Translations under genes and position numbers: made by a program
Part shown: piece by piece, positions 8,718 through 16,749 of the stretch
Numbering within the stretch: the first letter of the stretch is position 1
Layout of the letters: each line of letters begins with the position of its first letter
Notes under the pieces: model-generated
Database searches by the model: none
Seen by the model: the letters and a program-made list of their open reading frames with translations, nothing else
What the model was told of the DNA's origin: nothing
DNA from: Comamonadaceae bacterium
GTDB lineage: Bacteria > Pseudomonadota > Gammaproteobacteria > Burkholderiales > Burkholderiaceae_C
Assembly (NCBI GenBank): GCA_027483665.1
Contig: JAIXUC010000023.1
Location: 62,001-126,000, forward strand
Direction of reading: 5' to 3'
Length of the DNA: 64,000 nucleotides

Positions 8718-10154
8718 TCAAAAGCTGGGCAAAGTCGCCAAAGAAACCTCTTCCCCCGGCTGCGCGTGCAGCACCTGCTCCTTCACGGCCCAGCCGCGCA
8801 ACTTGCCAGGGTTGAGCAGCCCTTGCGGGTCGAAGCGCTGCTTGGTGGCCACCACGTCGCGGTTGATGCTGCCTTGCTTGCCGTCTTCCACGCGCCAAAC
8901 GTGCGGGTTGGCGATGTAGACGCCGTGGTCTCGGTGGATTTGCATGATCTCGTTCAAGCGCTCGTCGCTTTGGTAGCGCACCATCTGCAAGCCGCTGCAA
9001 GTCATCGCGCCCTCTTTGGTTCGTATGAACTCCAGGTGCATCAACACCTCCCCGCTCAACAGCTTTTCCAAAGCGCGAACCTGCTGCAAGTGCTGCCCGG
9101 CCACAAAGCCGCTCTGGATGTAGGTCAGGCCCTTGTCCACCTTCAGGGCGTGCAGCGTGGTGTGGTTCCAGGTGTATTCGACCAAGGTGCGCTTGGTGCG
9201 CGCCACGTCTTGTGCCGACTGCCGGTGACACAGCGTGCCGCGGTGTTCGCGCATGAGTTGCAGGAAAGGCGCTTCAGAAAACTCGGCCGCCAACACCAGC
9301 ACCGCGTGCTTGGCCTGTGACAGCGGTGCATTCAGGTGCGGCACGGCCTGGGCCAACAAGGCGGGGATAGGGGAGGCCAGGAAGGTGACGCTTTTCTTCA
9401 CCACGCCGGGCGCGCTGGCCAGCGCGTCAGAGAAGGTCAGCGCGGCGTCGAAGTCGTCAAAGCCGACGATGGCTTCCAGCCAAGCGTGCGCTGGGGCCAA
9501 ACCCACTTCCATCTCCAGCACCAGGCCATTGGTGCCATAGACGTGGTGCATGAGCAGCGCCTCGGGTGCGCGCAGCTCGACCGTTTGCGGCTCGGGCTCG
9601 ATGCTCATGGCGCGCACGCCCAGGACATTACCGGTGGAGGCCAGGGGCCCAAAATTGATCGAGCCGACGCCGCCGAAACCGCCCCCATACAAGCCGCCCA
9701 AGGTAGCACTGCGGAACGTGGAGGGCACGCAGCGCAGCTCCCAACCGGCCGGGCGCGCGCGGTCGTCGAAGTCGCCCATGCGTATGCCCGATTGGGCGCG
9801 GCCGATGCCGTCACGCACCCACAAAAACTGGTTGTAGCCCGACATGTCCAACAGCACACCGCCATGGATGGGCGTGCATTGGCCGTAGTTGCCGGTGGCG
9901 CTGCCGCGCACCGTGATGGGCACGCCTAGCCGGGCGCAGGCCGACACCACACGCCGCACCTCATCTTCGGTGCGCGGGCGCGCCACGGCGTCGGCGCGCT
10001 TGCCAGCCAGCTCGCGCAGCAAGACCGGGCTGAACCAGGCGAAGTCGCGGCCCAGGCGATCGACCCGGGCTTCGTCGGTGATCCAGTCCACACCCGTGCT
10101 GGCCGCCATGACCTGCTCGATGAGTGCTTTGTCGAATTCGTAAGCGGCGTTCAT
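8718..10154 (-). CDS. FAD-linked oxidase of the VAO/PCMH superfamily (paralogue 1)
   Basis: This 478-residue flavoprotein has the PCMH-type FAD-binding fold. RPRTEDEVRRVVSACARLGV leads into TVRGSATGNYGQCTPIHGG and the FAD loop PSTFRSATLGGLYGGGFGGV. The C-terminal substrate cap ends in LLNPGKLRGW, typical of FAD-linked oxidases and dehydrogenases (glycolate oxidase-GlcD / vanillyl-alcohol oxidase relatives). The substrate cannot be read from sequence. It is the last gene of an 11-gene operon and is clearly related to the flavoprotein at 16750-18135, sharing GNYGQCTP and GGFGG[VI]GSI. A 107-base gap with palindromic repeats separates it from the preceding deaminase gene, so it may be expressed at a different level. 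Confidence 0.8.
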   Translation of the reverse strand: MNAAYEFDKALIEQVMAASTGVDWITDEARVDRLGRDFAWFSPVLLRELAGKRADAVARPRTEDEVRRVVSACARLGVPITVRGSATGNYGQCTPIHGGVLLDMSGYNQFLWVRDGIGRAQSGIRMGDFDDRARPAGWELRCVPSTFRSATLGGLYGGGFGGVGSINFGPLASTGNVLGVRAMSIEPEPQTVELRAPEALLMHHVYGTNGLVLEMEVGLAPAHAWLEAIVGFDDFDAALTFSDALASAPGVVKKSVTFLASPIPALLAQAVPHLNAPLSQAKHAVLVLAAEFSEAPFLQLMREHRGTLCHRQSAQDVARTKRTLVEYTWNHTTLHALKVDKGLTYIQSGFVAGQHLQQVRALEKLLSGEVLMHLEFIRTKEGAMTCSGLQMVRYQSDERLNEIMQIHRDHGVYIANPHVWRVEDGKQGSINRDVVATKQRFDPQGLLNPGKLRGWAVKEQVLHAQPGEEVSLATLPSF

Positions 10155-10208
10155 GTCGTCCTCATCTGTTGTGTCGTTGTTGGGTTGTTGGGGCTGCTTG
10201 GTTCAGCA

Positions 10209-10256
10209 CCACGCAGCCCTGCGTGTTTATCAGTGCCACGCAGCCCTGCGTGTTTA
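10209..10256. repeat. Duplicated 21 bp unit, each copy containing a palindrome
   Basis: CCACGCAGCCCTGCGTGTTTA occurs at 10209-10229 and again at 10236-10256, a 27-base period. Each unit holds the perfect palindrome ACGCAG-CC-CTGCGT. They lie in the 107-base gap between the deaminase (10262-11680) and the flavoprotein (8718-10154) inside the operon. They may be an operator pair, an RNA-processing hairpin or a transcription attenuator; only the repeat structure is seen. Confidence 0.7.
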
Positions 10257-10261
10257 GCTTC

Positions 10262-11680
10262 TCAGCCCCCACCGCGTCTGTTGCCTGCCGTACAAGCCGC
10301 CGCTTGCATGTGCGCCACGGCAGCAGCGGCTTCAAGTTGCAACGCAGCCATGTCGAGCCCCGGGACTCGGCCCTCCTGCACACGCACAACACCTGCCACC
10401 AGCACATAGCGCGCCCTGCAGCGGCCACTCACCACCGGGGCCAAAGCGATGTCGTGCAAACCCGCGTGGGCCACGTCATCGGGCGACCACACGACGATGT
10501 CGGCTTGTTGCCCCACTTGCAGCGAACCCACCGCCTCCAAGCCCAGCACCTGCGCGCCAGCGCGTGTGCCCATGGCCACCACATCAGCCACGCCCATGGC
10601 CTGAGCCCCTCCCACTGCCCGATGCAGCAACCATGCCAAGTGGGCCTCGCTGAGCATGTCGGCTGCTTCGTTGGAGGCCGCGCCATCGACGGCCAAAGAC
10701 ACGGGCACGCCGGCTGCCCGCATGGCCACCACGGGGGCTATGCCCGAGCCCAGTCGACAGTTGCTCTGGGGGCAATGCGCAACGCCCGTGCCGCTGGCCG
10801 CCACCCGGGCAATTTCTTCATCGCTCAGGTGAACCATGTGCGCAAACCACACGTCGGGCCCCAGCCATTCGTGGCGCTCGACAAAGTCCACCGGGCTGCA
10901 GCCATGCACCTCTCGGCAATAGCGCACGTAGTCTTGGGTTTCGCTCAAGTGGCTGTGCAGGCGCAAGCCCAGCGAGCGGGCCTGGCGGGCGATGGGCACC
11001 AGATGTTCTGGTGGCACCGACCAAGTGGGCGTGGTGGGCGCGCTCACCACGCGGCGCATGGCATCGGGCGCGCTGTCATGAAACCGCTGCGCGTCGCGCT
11101 CGACGCCAGCCATGAACTGCTCCAGCGTCTCGGGCTTGCACTGCGGTGGTGGGTTGACATCGATGGCGCGCGCTTGGGTCTGGCCGCCACGCGCCATGAC
11201 CATGCGCACGCCCAAAGCCGCCGCTTCATCGAACACCGCAGCGCTTGCATCGAACGGCATGTCGGGGTAGTGGTGGTACTGGTGGTCGGCGACCGTGGTG
11301 CAGCCCGACAGCAGCAACTCGACCAATCCCACGCGGGCTGCGGTTCGCAGCACGGCCTCGTGGTCGAAGTGCTGCCGATAAGCCACCGGCACCGCCGATA
11401 ACCAAGGCACCAGTTCCAAGTCGATGCCCGCTGGCACGCCTTTGAGCAGGCTTTGAAACAGGTGGTGGTGGGTGTTGACCCAGCCCGGCATCAGCACACA
11501 GCCCGAGGCATCGAGGACGGTCTCACCCGGCTCAGGCTTGAGGCGGCCGATGGCTTCGATGCGCCGCCCACGCACGCGCACATCACCGCCGAGCGCGGCC
11601 ACATCGCGCCGCGCAGCAGCGCCCTCCAGCCCAGTCCACAGCGCAGCTGCGCCCTGAATGAGCAGGCCAGAGGCCAGCAT
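10262..11680 (-). CDS. Amidohydrolase-superfamily deaminase (8-oxoguanine deaminase / TRZ-ATZ type)
   Basis: The 472-residue protein has the metal-dependent amidohydrolase layout. There is a small beta-sandwich flank, the HxH pair in VNTHHHLFQSLL (residues 69-80), and metal or catalytic His and Glu residues in HSHLSETQDY. A further His lies in AHMVHLSDEEI, and the metal Asp is in SLAVDGAASNEAADM. The pattern HLSET with VDGAASN is that of 8-oxoguanine, atrazine and related amino-heterocycle deaminases, so deamination of a ring amino group is likely. The start ATG overlaps the permease stop (ATGA). The exact substrate is unknown. Confidence 0.82.
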   Translation of the reverse strand: MLASGLLIQGAAALWTGLEGAAARRDVAALGGDVRVRGRRIEAIGRLKPEPGETVLDASGCVLMPGWVNTHHHLFQSLLKGVPAGIDLELVPWLSAVPVAYRQHFDHEAVLRTAARVGLVELLLSGCTTVADHQYHHYPDMPFDASAAVFDEAAALGVRMVMARGGQTQARAIDVNPPPQCKPETLEQFMAGVERDAQRFHDSAPDAMRRVVSAPTTPTWSVPPEHLVPIARQARSLGLRLHSHLSETQDYVRYCREVHGCSPVDFVERHEWLGPDVWFAHMVHLSDEEIARVAASGTGVAHCPQSNCRLGSGIAPVVAMRAAGVPVSLAVDGAASNEAADMLSEAHLAWLLHRAVGGAQAMGVADVVAMGTRAGAQVLGLEAVGSLQVGQQADIVVWSPDDVAHAGLHDIALAPVVSGRCRARYVLVAGVVRVQEGRVPGLDMAALQLEAAAAVAHMQAAACTAGNRRGGG

Positions 11681-12489
11681 CAGTCCTGCCCGACTTCGCT
11701 GTCGTGCCAGCCGCCCAAGACCCAGCGCGTGATGAGTGCCAGCAACACAAACAGCAACACGCCCGTGACTGAAATGAGCACCAATGCTGCAAACATGCGC
11801 GGGATGTTGAGTTGGTAGCCCGACTGCAAGATTTGATAGGCCAGCCCCGTGCCCGTGCCGCCCGTTCCCGCCACGAACTCCGCCACCACAGCGCCGATGA
11901 GCGACAAGCCTGCAGAGATGCGCAGGCCGGCGAAGAAATAAGGCAAAGCGCTCGGGATGCGCAAGCGCCACAAGGTTTGAAGGCGGCTGGCGCGGTGCAG
12001 CTTGAAGAACGCGGCCAAGCCGGGGTTGACGCTGCGCAGGCCCAGCGTGGTGTTGGCGATCACAGGAAACAGGGCCACGATGGTCGCGCAGATGACCAGC
12101 GACACCGTGGGGTCCTTCACCCAAATGATGATGAGCGGCGCAATGGCCACGATGGGGGTGACCTGCAGCAACACCGCGTAGGGGAAAAACGCCGTCTCGA
12201 TCCAGCGGCTTTGCACGAACAGAAAAGCAATGGTCGAGCCGATCAACACCGAGGCCACAAAAGCCAACAAGGTGATTTTGAGCGTCACCCACAAAGCAGA
12301 GAACAACAGCGCAGCGTCTTTGTCCAGCGTTTGTGCGATGAGCACTGGCGAGGGCACGAGAAATGCGGGCACCTTGGCCAGGGTCACCCACACCTGCCAG
12401 ACCACCAGCAAGGTGCAAGCCACCAGCACGGGCAGCAGCACGCGCAGCAAGCGGGCGCGGCGCGCTTGAGCAGTGATCGGCGCGCTCAC
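11680..12489 (-). CDS. ABC transporter permease, NitT/TauT (SsuC/ThiX-like) family
   Basis: This inner-membrane subunit forms the translocation path of an importer. It has 269 residues, with a hydrophobic helix near the N-terminus (LLRVLLPVLVACTLLVVWQVWV), about six membrane segments, and the BPD_transp_1 EAA-like loop in the region SRLQTLWRLRIPSALPYF, which contacts the ATPase. The GTG start overlaps the ATPase stop as GTGA. Family members import nitrate, sulfonates, or pyrimidines and thiamine precursors. Confidence 0.88.
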   Translation of the reverse strand: MSAPITAQARRARLLRVLLPVLVACTLLVVWQVWVTLAKVPAFLVPSPVLIAQTLDKDAALLFSALWVTLKITLLAFVASVLIGSTIAFLFVQSRWIETAFFPYAVLLQVTPIVAIAPLIIIWVKDPTVSLVICATIVALFPVIANTTLGLRSVNPGLAAFFKLHRASRLQTLWRLRIPSALPYFFAGLRISAGLSLIGAVVAEFVAGTGGTGTGLAYQILQSGYQLNIPRMFAALVLISVTGVLLFVLLALITRWVLGGWHDSEVGQD

Positions 12490-13292
12490 GAAAAGGCCTC
12501 TTCAGAGCTGGCACGCATGAGGCTGTCTTGCAGCGCGCGGGCGTGTTCTGCAAAGCGCTGGCTGACCCGGAACTCTGGGCTACGCGGCATGGGCTCGTCG
12601 ATGTGGAACTGCTCCACCACGCGGCCGGGGCGGGCCGCCATCACCACCACGCGCTGCGACAAATACACCGCCTCGGCAATGGAGTGGGTGACGAACACCA
12701 CGGTGAGCCCCTGGCGCTGCCACAGTGCCAGCAGGTCGTCATCGAGCCGGTTGCGCGTGATCTCGTCGAGTGCGCCGAAAGGCTCGTCCATGAGAAGGAG
12801 CCTGGGGCGCGTCACCAAACCGCGGGCAATGGACACGCGCATTTGCATGCCACCCGACAGCTCGCGCGGGCGCTGTTGCGCGAAGCGCGACAAGCCCACC
12901 AGGGCCAGCGCCTCTGCCACACGCGGGTCGGCTTCGGAGGCGGGCACGCCCGCCAACTCCAGCGGCAAGCGCACGTTGCGGTGCACCGTGGCCCAGGGCA
13001 TGAGCGTGGCCTCCTGGAAAACAAAAGACAGCCCCAAGCTCGCGGCATCGCCCTCGCCTGCTGGCTTGCGCTGCAACAAGATGCGGCCATCGGTAGGCGG
13101 CAACAGGCCCGCCACCATCTTGAGCAAGGTGCTTTTGCCGCAGCCTGAGGGGCCCAGCAAAGTGAGGAACTCGCCCTGCGGCACCGACAGATCGACCGGC
13201 AGCAACGCGCGCGTGCCGTTGGGATAGGTCTGTTCTGCCGACAAGATGTCGATGGCGTTCGGAATATCAGGAGCGCTGGTCATGGGTTTCAA
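12486..13292 (-). CDS. ABC transporter ATP-binding protein, NitT/TauT (SsuB/TauB-like) family
   Basis: This is the ATPase that drives the importer. The 268-residue protein has Walker A GPSGCGKSTLL near residue 45-55, Q-loop SFVFQEATLMPWATV, signature LSGGMQMRVSIARG, Walker B LLLMDEPFGALDE, and the switch His in VVFVTHSI. Its start could be the TTG at 13292, which overlaps the oxygenase stop as TTGA, or the in-frame ATG at 13283. The product ends at a short acidic tail. Confidence 0.92.
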   Translation of the reverse strand: MKPMTSAPDIPNAIDILSAEQTYPNGTRALLPVDLSVPQGEFLTLLGPSGCGKSTLLKMVAGLLPPTDGRILLQRKPAGEGDAASLGLSFVFQEATLMPWATVHRNVRLPLELAGVPASEADPRVAEALALVGLSRFAQQRPRELSGGMQMRVSIARGLVTRPRLLLMDEPFGALDEITRNRLDDDLLALWQRQGLTVVFVTHSIAEAVYLSQRVVVMAARPGRVVEQFHIDEPMPRSPEFRVSQRFAEHARALQDSLMRASSEEAFS

Positions 13293-14371
13293 GAAGCGGC
13301 TGCAACGGGTAAGACTTGGGGGCCATCGCGCTGTGCTGCGGCTGGCCTAACGGTGGTGCGCTCGTACATCTCGGCGATGTGTTGCCCGGCTGTGACCGGG
13401 GCATAACGCGCTGGATGCTCTGCGCTGACGCAGCCCGGTAGAGCCGAGACTTGCGCGTGGTAGTCGATGTCAAAGAAATAGGCGATGGACCAGCGCTCGC
13501 GGCCGGGGGGCTGGGGCAGCACGCGATGCAGCGTGGAGCGCCAGCGATCATTGGTCCAGCGCGCCATCATGTCGCCCAGGTTCACGACGAAGCTGTCTGG
13601 CACGTAGGGCACATCTACCCAAGCCGGTCCATCAGCGCCGCGCTGGTGGCCAACAAGCTTCGGGTCAGGGTTGTTGTGTTGGCCGGGCTCGCCCAGCCAC
13701 ACCTGCAAGCCACCGGCCTCGTCTTGCGCCAAGAGCGTGATGCCACCCCAATCGGTGTGCGCGCCGCAGCCCACGGTGCCCGGCTGCATGTCGGCGAGGC
13801 TAGCCGGGCGGCTGGGGTAGTGCAGCAAGCGCAGCACCGGCATCGGGTCGCGCATGAAGGGCTCGAAGTGCTGCTGCTCCAAGCCCAAAGCCAAAGCCAG
13901 GTAGCCCATGAGCTGGTGGCCCAACTGACGCACCGCTGTCTCATAGGCGGTGGTGGCGTCCCTGAAGCCGGGCACGAGCGCCTCATCGGGCCATTGGTTA
14001 GGCCCCTGCTGCGGCACGCCCGCCATGACCAGCGGGTCTTGCGCTGCGCGGTCCACGCCCAGGTAAAAACTTTCCTTGAGATCGGGCGGCTGGGAAGGGT
14101 CGAGTCGCTGCCAGCCGACCGGGTCAAAGCCACGCTTGATGGGCGAGTGCTGGATGTGCCAGCGCGCTTTGTCAGCCTCGCTCAAACAGAAGAAAGTGCG
14201 CGCCCGGTCGAATGCCGCAGCGCGCACCGATGCTTCAACACCATGCCCGGTGATGATGAAAAACCCATGCGCCCGACAGATCTCGTCGAGCGCCAGCGCC
14301 AAGCGTTGCAAGGCACCGGGCTCGCCATGACGCGCTGCCCTCAGATCGATGACGGGCAGCGCTACAGGCAT
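13289..14371 (-). CDS. 2-oxoglutarate/Fe(II)-dependent oxygenase, isopenicillin-N-synthase-like family
   Basis: The 360-residue protein has the two-part family layout. The N-terminal DIOX_N segment begins PVIDLRAARHGEPGALQR and includes FFIITGHGVE. A jelly-roll core carries the Fe ligands His and Asp in GAHTDWGGITLL (about residues 203-214), the distal His in LHRVLPQPPGRERW (about 281), and the 2-oxoglutarate-binding Arg-x-Ser in RWSIAYFF. It probably hydroxylates or oxidatively demethylates the imported compound. It is unusual in being encoded inside a transporter gene set, between the binding protein and the ATPase. The substrate is unknown. Confidence 0.85.
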   Translation of the reverse strand: MPVALPVIDLRAARHGEPGALQRLALALDEICRAHGFFIITGHGVEASVRAAAFDRARTFFCLSEADKARWHIQHSPIKRGFDPVGWQRLDPSQPPDLKESFYLGVDRAAQDPLVMAGVPQQGPNQWPDEALVPGFRDATTAYETAVRQLGHQLMGYLALALGLEQQHFEPFMRDPMPVLRLLHYPSRPASLADMQPGTVGCGAHTDWGGITLLAQDEAGGLQVWLGEPGQHNNPDPKLVGHQRGADGPAWVDVPYVPDSFVVNLGDMMARWTNDRWRSTLHRVLPQPPGRERWSIAYFFDIDYHAQVSALPGCVSAEHPARYAPVTAGQHIAEMYERTTVRPAAAQRDGPQVLPVAAAS

Positions 14372-14391
14372 GGGGGCCGTTCAGTTCAGCC

Positions 14392-15387
14392 TCAGGGCAG
14401 AACCTTCAGGTCCTTGACGAACTGCGTCGTGTAGGTGGCTTTGAGGTCCACTTTGGGGTCGAGCAGCTTGTTGGCCACCATCATGTCGTAGGTGGCCTTC
14501 ATGCGGGCGTCGGTCATGATGCCCACACCCATCGTGGCTGCGTCACCACCAAACACCATGCCGGTGGACTTGAGCAACGCGATGCCGACCGCGATCTTGT
14601 CGTCGGTCATGTTGGGGTTGTCTTTCTTGATGAGCGCATTGGCCGCTGCCGGGTTGCCCGTGAGGTATTTTTTCCAGCCCTCCATGGACGCTTTGACGAA
14701 TGCAGCCACCGCTTTCGGGCGCTCTTTCACCGTTTTCTCCATGCACACGATGGTGGTGGAGTACGGAGGCCAGCCGTGGTCCGACAACAGCAAGGTGGTG
14801 GGCTTGAATTTCGCCGCCGTTTCAATGGCATAAGGCTCTGAGGACAGGTAGCCCTGCTGCACCACGTTCTTGTCAGCGATGAAGGGCTGGATGTTGAAGG
14901 TGTAGGGCTTGACCTGCGAGTCTGCGAAGCCGTACTTGGCCTTGAGCCAAGGCCAGTAGGTCGTCATGCCGGCGCTGGAAATCAGCAGGGTTTTGTCCTT
15001 CAGGTCTTCCATCTTCTTGACCACGTCCGGGTGGCCGATGAGCACCTGAGGGTCTTTCTGGAAGGAGGCCGCCACGGTCACGGCGTTGATGCCTTGCTCG
15101 CGCAGCTTCATGGTTTGCGTGTCGTAGCCCATGACGCACTCGGCTTGGCCTGCGGCCATGATCTGCACGATGTTCACCTGCGGGCCACCCATGCGGATGG
15201 TCACGTCCAGTCCAGCGGCCTTGTAGCTGCCATCGGCAAGCGCTTGATAGAAACCGCCATGCTCGGCCTGGGCGAACCAGTTGGTCATGTAGGTGAACTT
15301 TTCCTGGGCCAGGGCACCGCTGGCCATCGTGGCGGCTGCGGCCAAAGCCAAGGCGCTGCGGGCTGCGAATTTCAAGGACTTTTGCAT
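14392..15387 (-). CDS. ABC transporter periplasmic substrate-binding protein, NMT1/THI5-like
   Basis: This is the periplasmic receptor of the importer. The ATG at 15387 is chosen because GGAGAA precedes it and the product then begins with a clean signal peptide (MQKSLKFAARSALALAAAA, cleavage after GALA-Q). The mature domain opens FTYMTNWFAQAEHGGFYQAL and contains GLDVTIRMGGPQVNI, the NMT1/THI5 fold used for pyrimidine, sulfonate and nitrate-type ligands. Length is 331 residues. The WFAQAEHGG stretch resembles binding proteins for aromatic pyrimidine-like ligands, but the ligand cannot be fixed from sequence. Confidence 0.88.
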   Translation of the reverse strand: MQKSLKFAARSALALAAAATMASGALAQEKFTYMTNWFAQAEHGGFYQALADGSYKAAGLDVTIRMGGPQVNIVQIMAAGQAECVMGYDTQTMKLREQGINAVTVAASFQKDPQVLIGHPDVVKKMEDLKDKTLLISSAGMTTYWPWLKAKYGFADSQVKPYTFNIQPFIADKNVVQQGYLSSEPYAIETAAKFKPTTLLLSDHGWPPYSTTIVCMEKTVKERPKAVAAFVKASMEGWKKYLTGNPAAANALIKKDNPNMTDDKIAVGIALLKSTGMVFGGDAATMGVGIMTDARMKATYDMMVANKLLDPKVDLKATYTTQFVKDLKVLP

Positions 15388-15548
15388 GGGTTCTCCGGGG
15401 TGGGTGTAGGACCCCATGCGGTTTGCAACTGTTGTGCCAGCTGGTTTTCCAAGGGCGCGTTCCCAGGCTGGTGCGGGCTGTCCCATTTTGGTGCGGCGGG
15501 CGTCCAATGGCCAGCGGGCTGGGCCTGAAGCAGGCCCCGCGATTTCCC

Positions 15549-16073
15549 TCAGCGGCCGGGCAACACCAAGGTCGCCTCCACCTCTACCAACACCTCGTCA
15601 GTGGGCAGCATGCGCGAGACCTCGACCACGGTGGAGACCACCGGCTGTGCAAAGAACAAACCCCGCACACGGTTGTAAGCCGGGTAGTGACGCAGGTCGC
15701 GGAAGTACTGCACCAAGCGCACCACATCGGCCATGTCGCCGCCTGCCTCTTGGGCCAAGGCGCGGATGCGCGACAGCACGAACCAGCTTTGCGCCACGAT
15801 GGGCGCCTCAAACACGTCCACCGACAACTGGCCGGTATCAAAGCCCAAGGTTCGTAGCTCGGCTCGGGCCTCAGGCGGCAGCTCGTCGTAGCGCTGCACC
15901 ACGCGACCAGCAGCGGGGTCGACCGCGATCACGCCGCTCATGAACACCTGCTGCCCCACGCGGCGCCAAGCCGCGTAGTTGGCCAGCGGCTGGCCGGTGC
16001 TGGCCGCGGTGTCGGCTATGGCCTTGGTGCTGCTCTTTGCGCTGGTTTTCTTGGCATGGGGGCGTGAACTCAT
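15549..16073 (-). CDS. RidA/YjgF/Rut-family protein
   Basis: RidA-type proteins hydrolyse reactive enamines and imines or act in ring-catabolism pathways (RutC being an example). The 174-residue protein has a Lys/Ser/Ala-rich leader of about 30 residues and then the trimeric RidA fold. Seen are VGQQVFMSGVIAVDP, the long helix region with SWFVLSRIRALAQEAGGDM, and the C-terminal STVVEVSRMLPTDEVLVEVE. The Arg-Met-Leu pattern near the end matches the active-site strand. GAAGGAA precedes the ATG. The gene sits between the binding-protein and flavoprotein genes, which argues for a role in the same pathway. Confidence 0.85.
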   Translation of the reverse strand: MSSRPHAKKTSAKSSTKAIADTAASTGQPLANYAAWRRVGQQVFMSGVIAVDPAAGRVVQRYDELPPEARAELRTLGFDTGQLSVDVFEAPIVAQSWFVLSRIRALAQEAGGDMADVVRLVQYFRDLRHYPAYNRVRGLFFAQPVVSTVVEVSRMLPTDEVLVEVEATLVLPGR

Positions 16074-16083
16074 GGGCGTTCCT

Positions 16084-16683
16084 TCAAAGCGGCAACTTCA
16101 GCAGGGCCTGGCGCACACGCGCCAAAAAGGCCTCACGGTCTTGCTGGCTCACGTTGTTCATGCTGTGCATTTGCAGCCAGGTGCAACGGTAACGCTTGGC
16201 GAACAGCACGCCCAGGCCGCGCGTGAACAAGCGCTTGCCAGGGTTGCCAATGACTTGCAGCCACCACCAAGGTGCGCCGCCTGTGGTTACCACGGTCAGC
16301 GCGCGCACTTGGCGCAAGCCCGGCGCGGTGATGGCGCCTTTGCGCGCCGGCGGCAGGAAAGCCACACCCGGCAGCCAAACCCGCTCCAGCCAGCCCTTGA
16401 GCATGGCTGGCGGCCCGTAGTACCAAGTGGGGTAGACGAACACCAGGTGCTCGGCCCAGCGCAGCGCGTCCACGTGCGGCTGCACGCGCGCCTCGATGAA
16501 GCCGGGGTTGTCGAGGTAAGCCAAGCGCTCCTCGCGGTCCATGACGGGGTTGAAGCCGCAGGCGTACAGATCGAACACCCGCAATTCGTGGCCCGCCCCT
16601 GTGAGTGCTTCACAGGCGGTGCGAAACAAAGCGGCGTTGTAACTCTCGGGGTTGGGGTGCGCGTACACGACCAGGGTTTTCAT
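16084..16683 (-). CDS. NAD(P)H:quinone oxidoreductase-like flavoprotein (flavodoxin-like fold, MdaB/KefF type)
   Basis: The 199-residue protein starts MKTLVVYAHPNPESYNAALF, the NQO/MdaB-type FMN or FAD phosphate-binding strand and loop. It continues with FVYPTWYYGPPAMLKGWLER, the hallmark of this family, and GGAPWWWLQVIGNPGKR. The ATG at 16683 is preferred over an upstream ATG at 16722 because the conserved beta strand begins directly after it. It may recycle electrons from, or reduce quinone-like products of, the pathway oxidases. The role is inferred from operon context. Confidence 0.82.
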   Translation of the reverse strand: MKTLVVYAHPNPESYNAALFRTACEALTGAGHELRVFDLYACGFNPVMDREERLAYLDNPGFIEARVQPHVDALRWAEHLVFVYPTWYYGPPAMLKGWLERVWLPGVAFLPPARKGAITAPGLRQVRALTVVTTGGAPWWWLQVIGNPGKRLFTRGLGVLFAKRYRCTWLQMHSMNNVSQQDREAFLARVRQALLKLPL

Positions 16684-16749
16684 GCGGCGTGCTTTGCAGG
16701 TTTTGGGCCACCGTGCGCTCAAACACCCAAGCGGTTGCGGGTTGGCTGC

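Noticed and set aside
11681-12553. Fusion of the deaminase with 291 upstream residues
   Set aside because: That part lies over the ABC permease in a different frame. The ATGA overlap at 11680 marks the true start.
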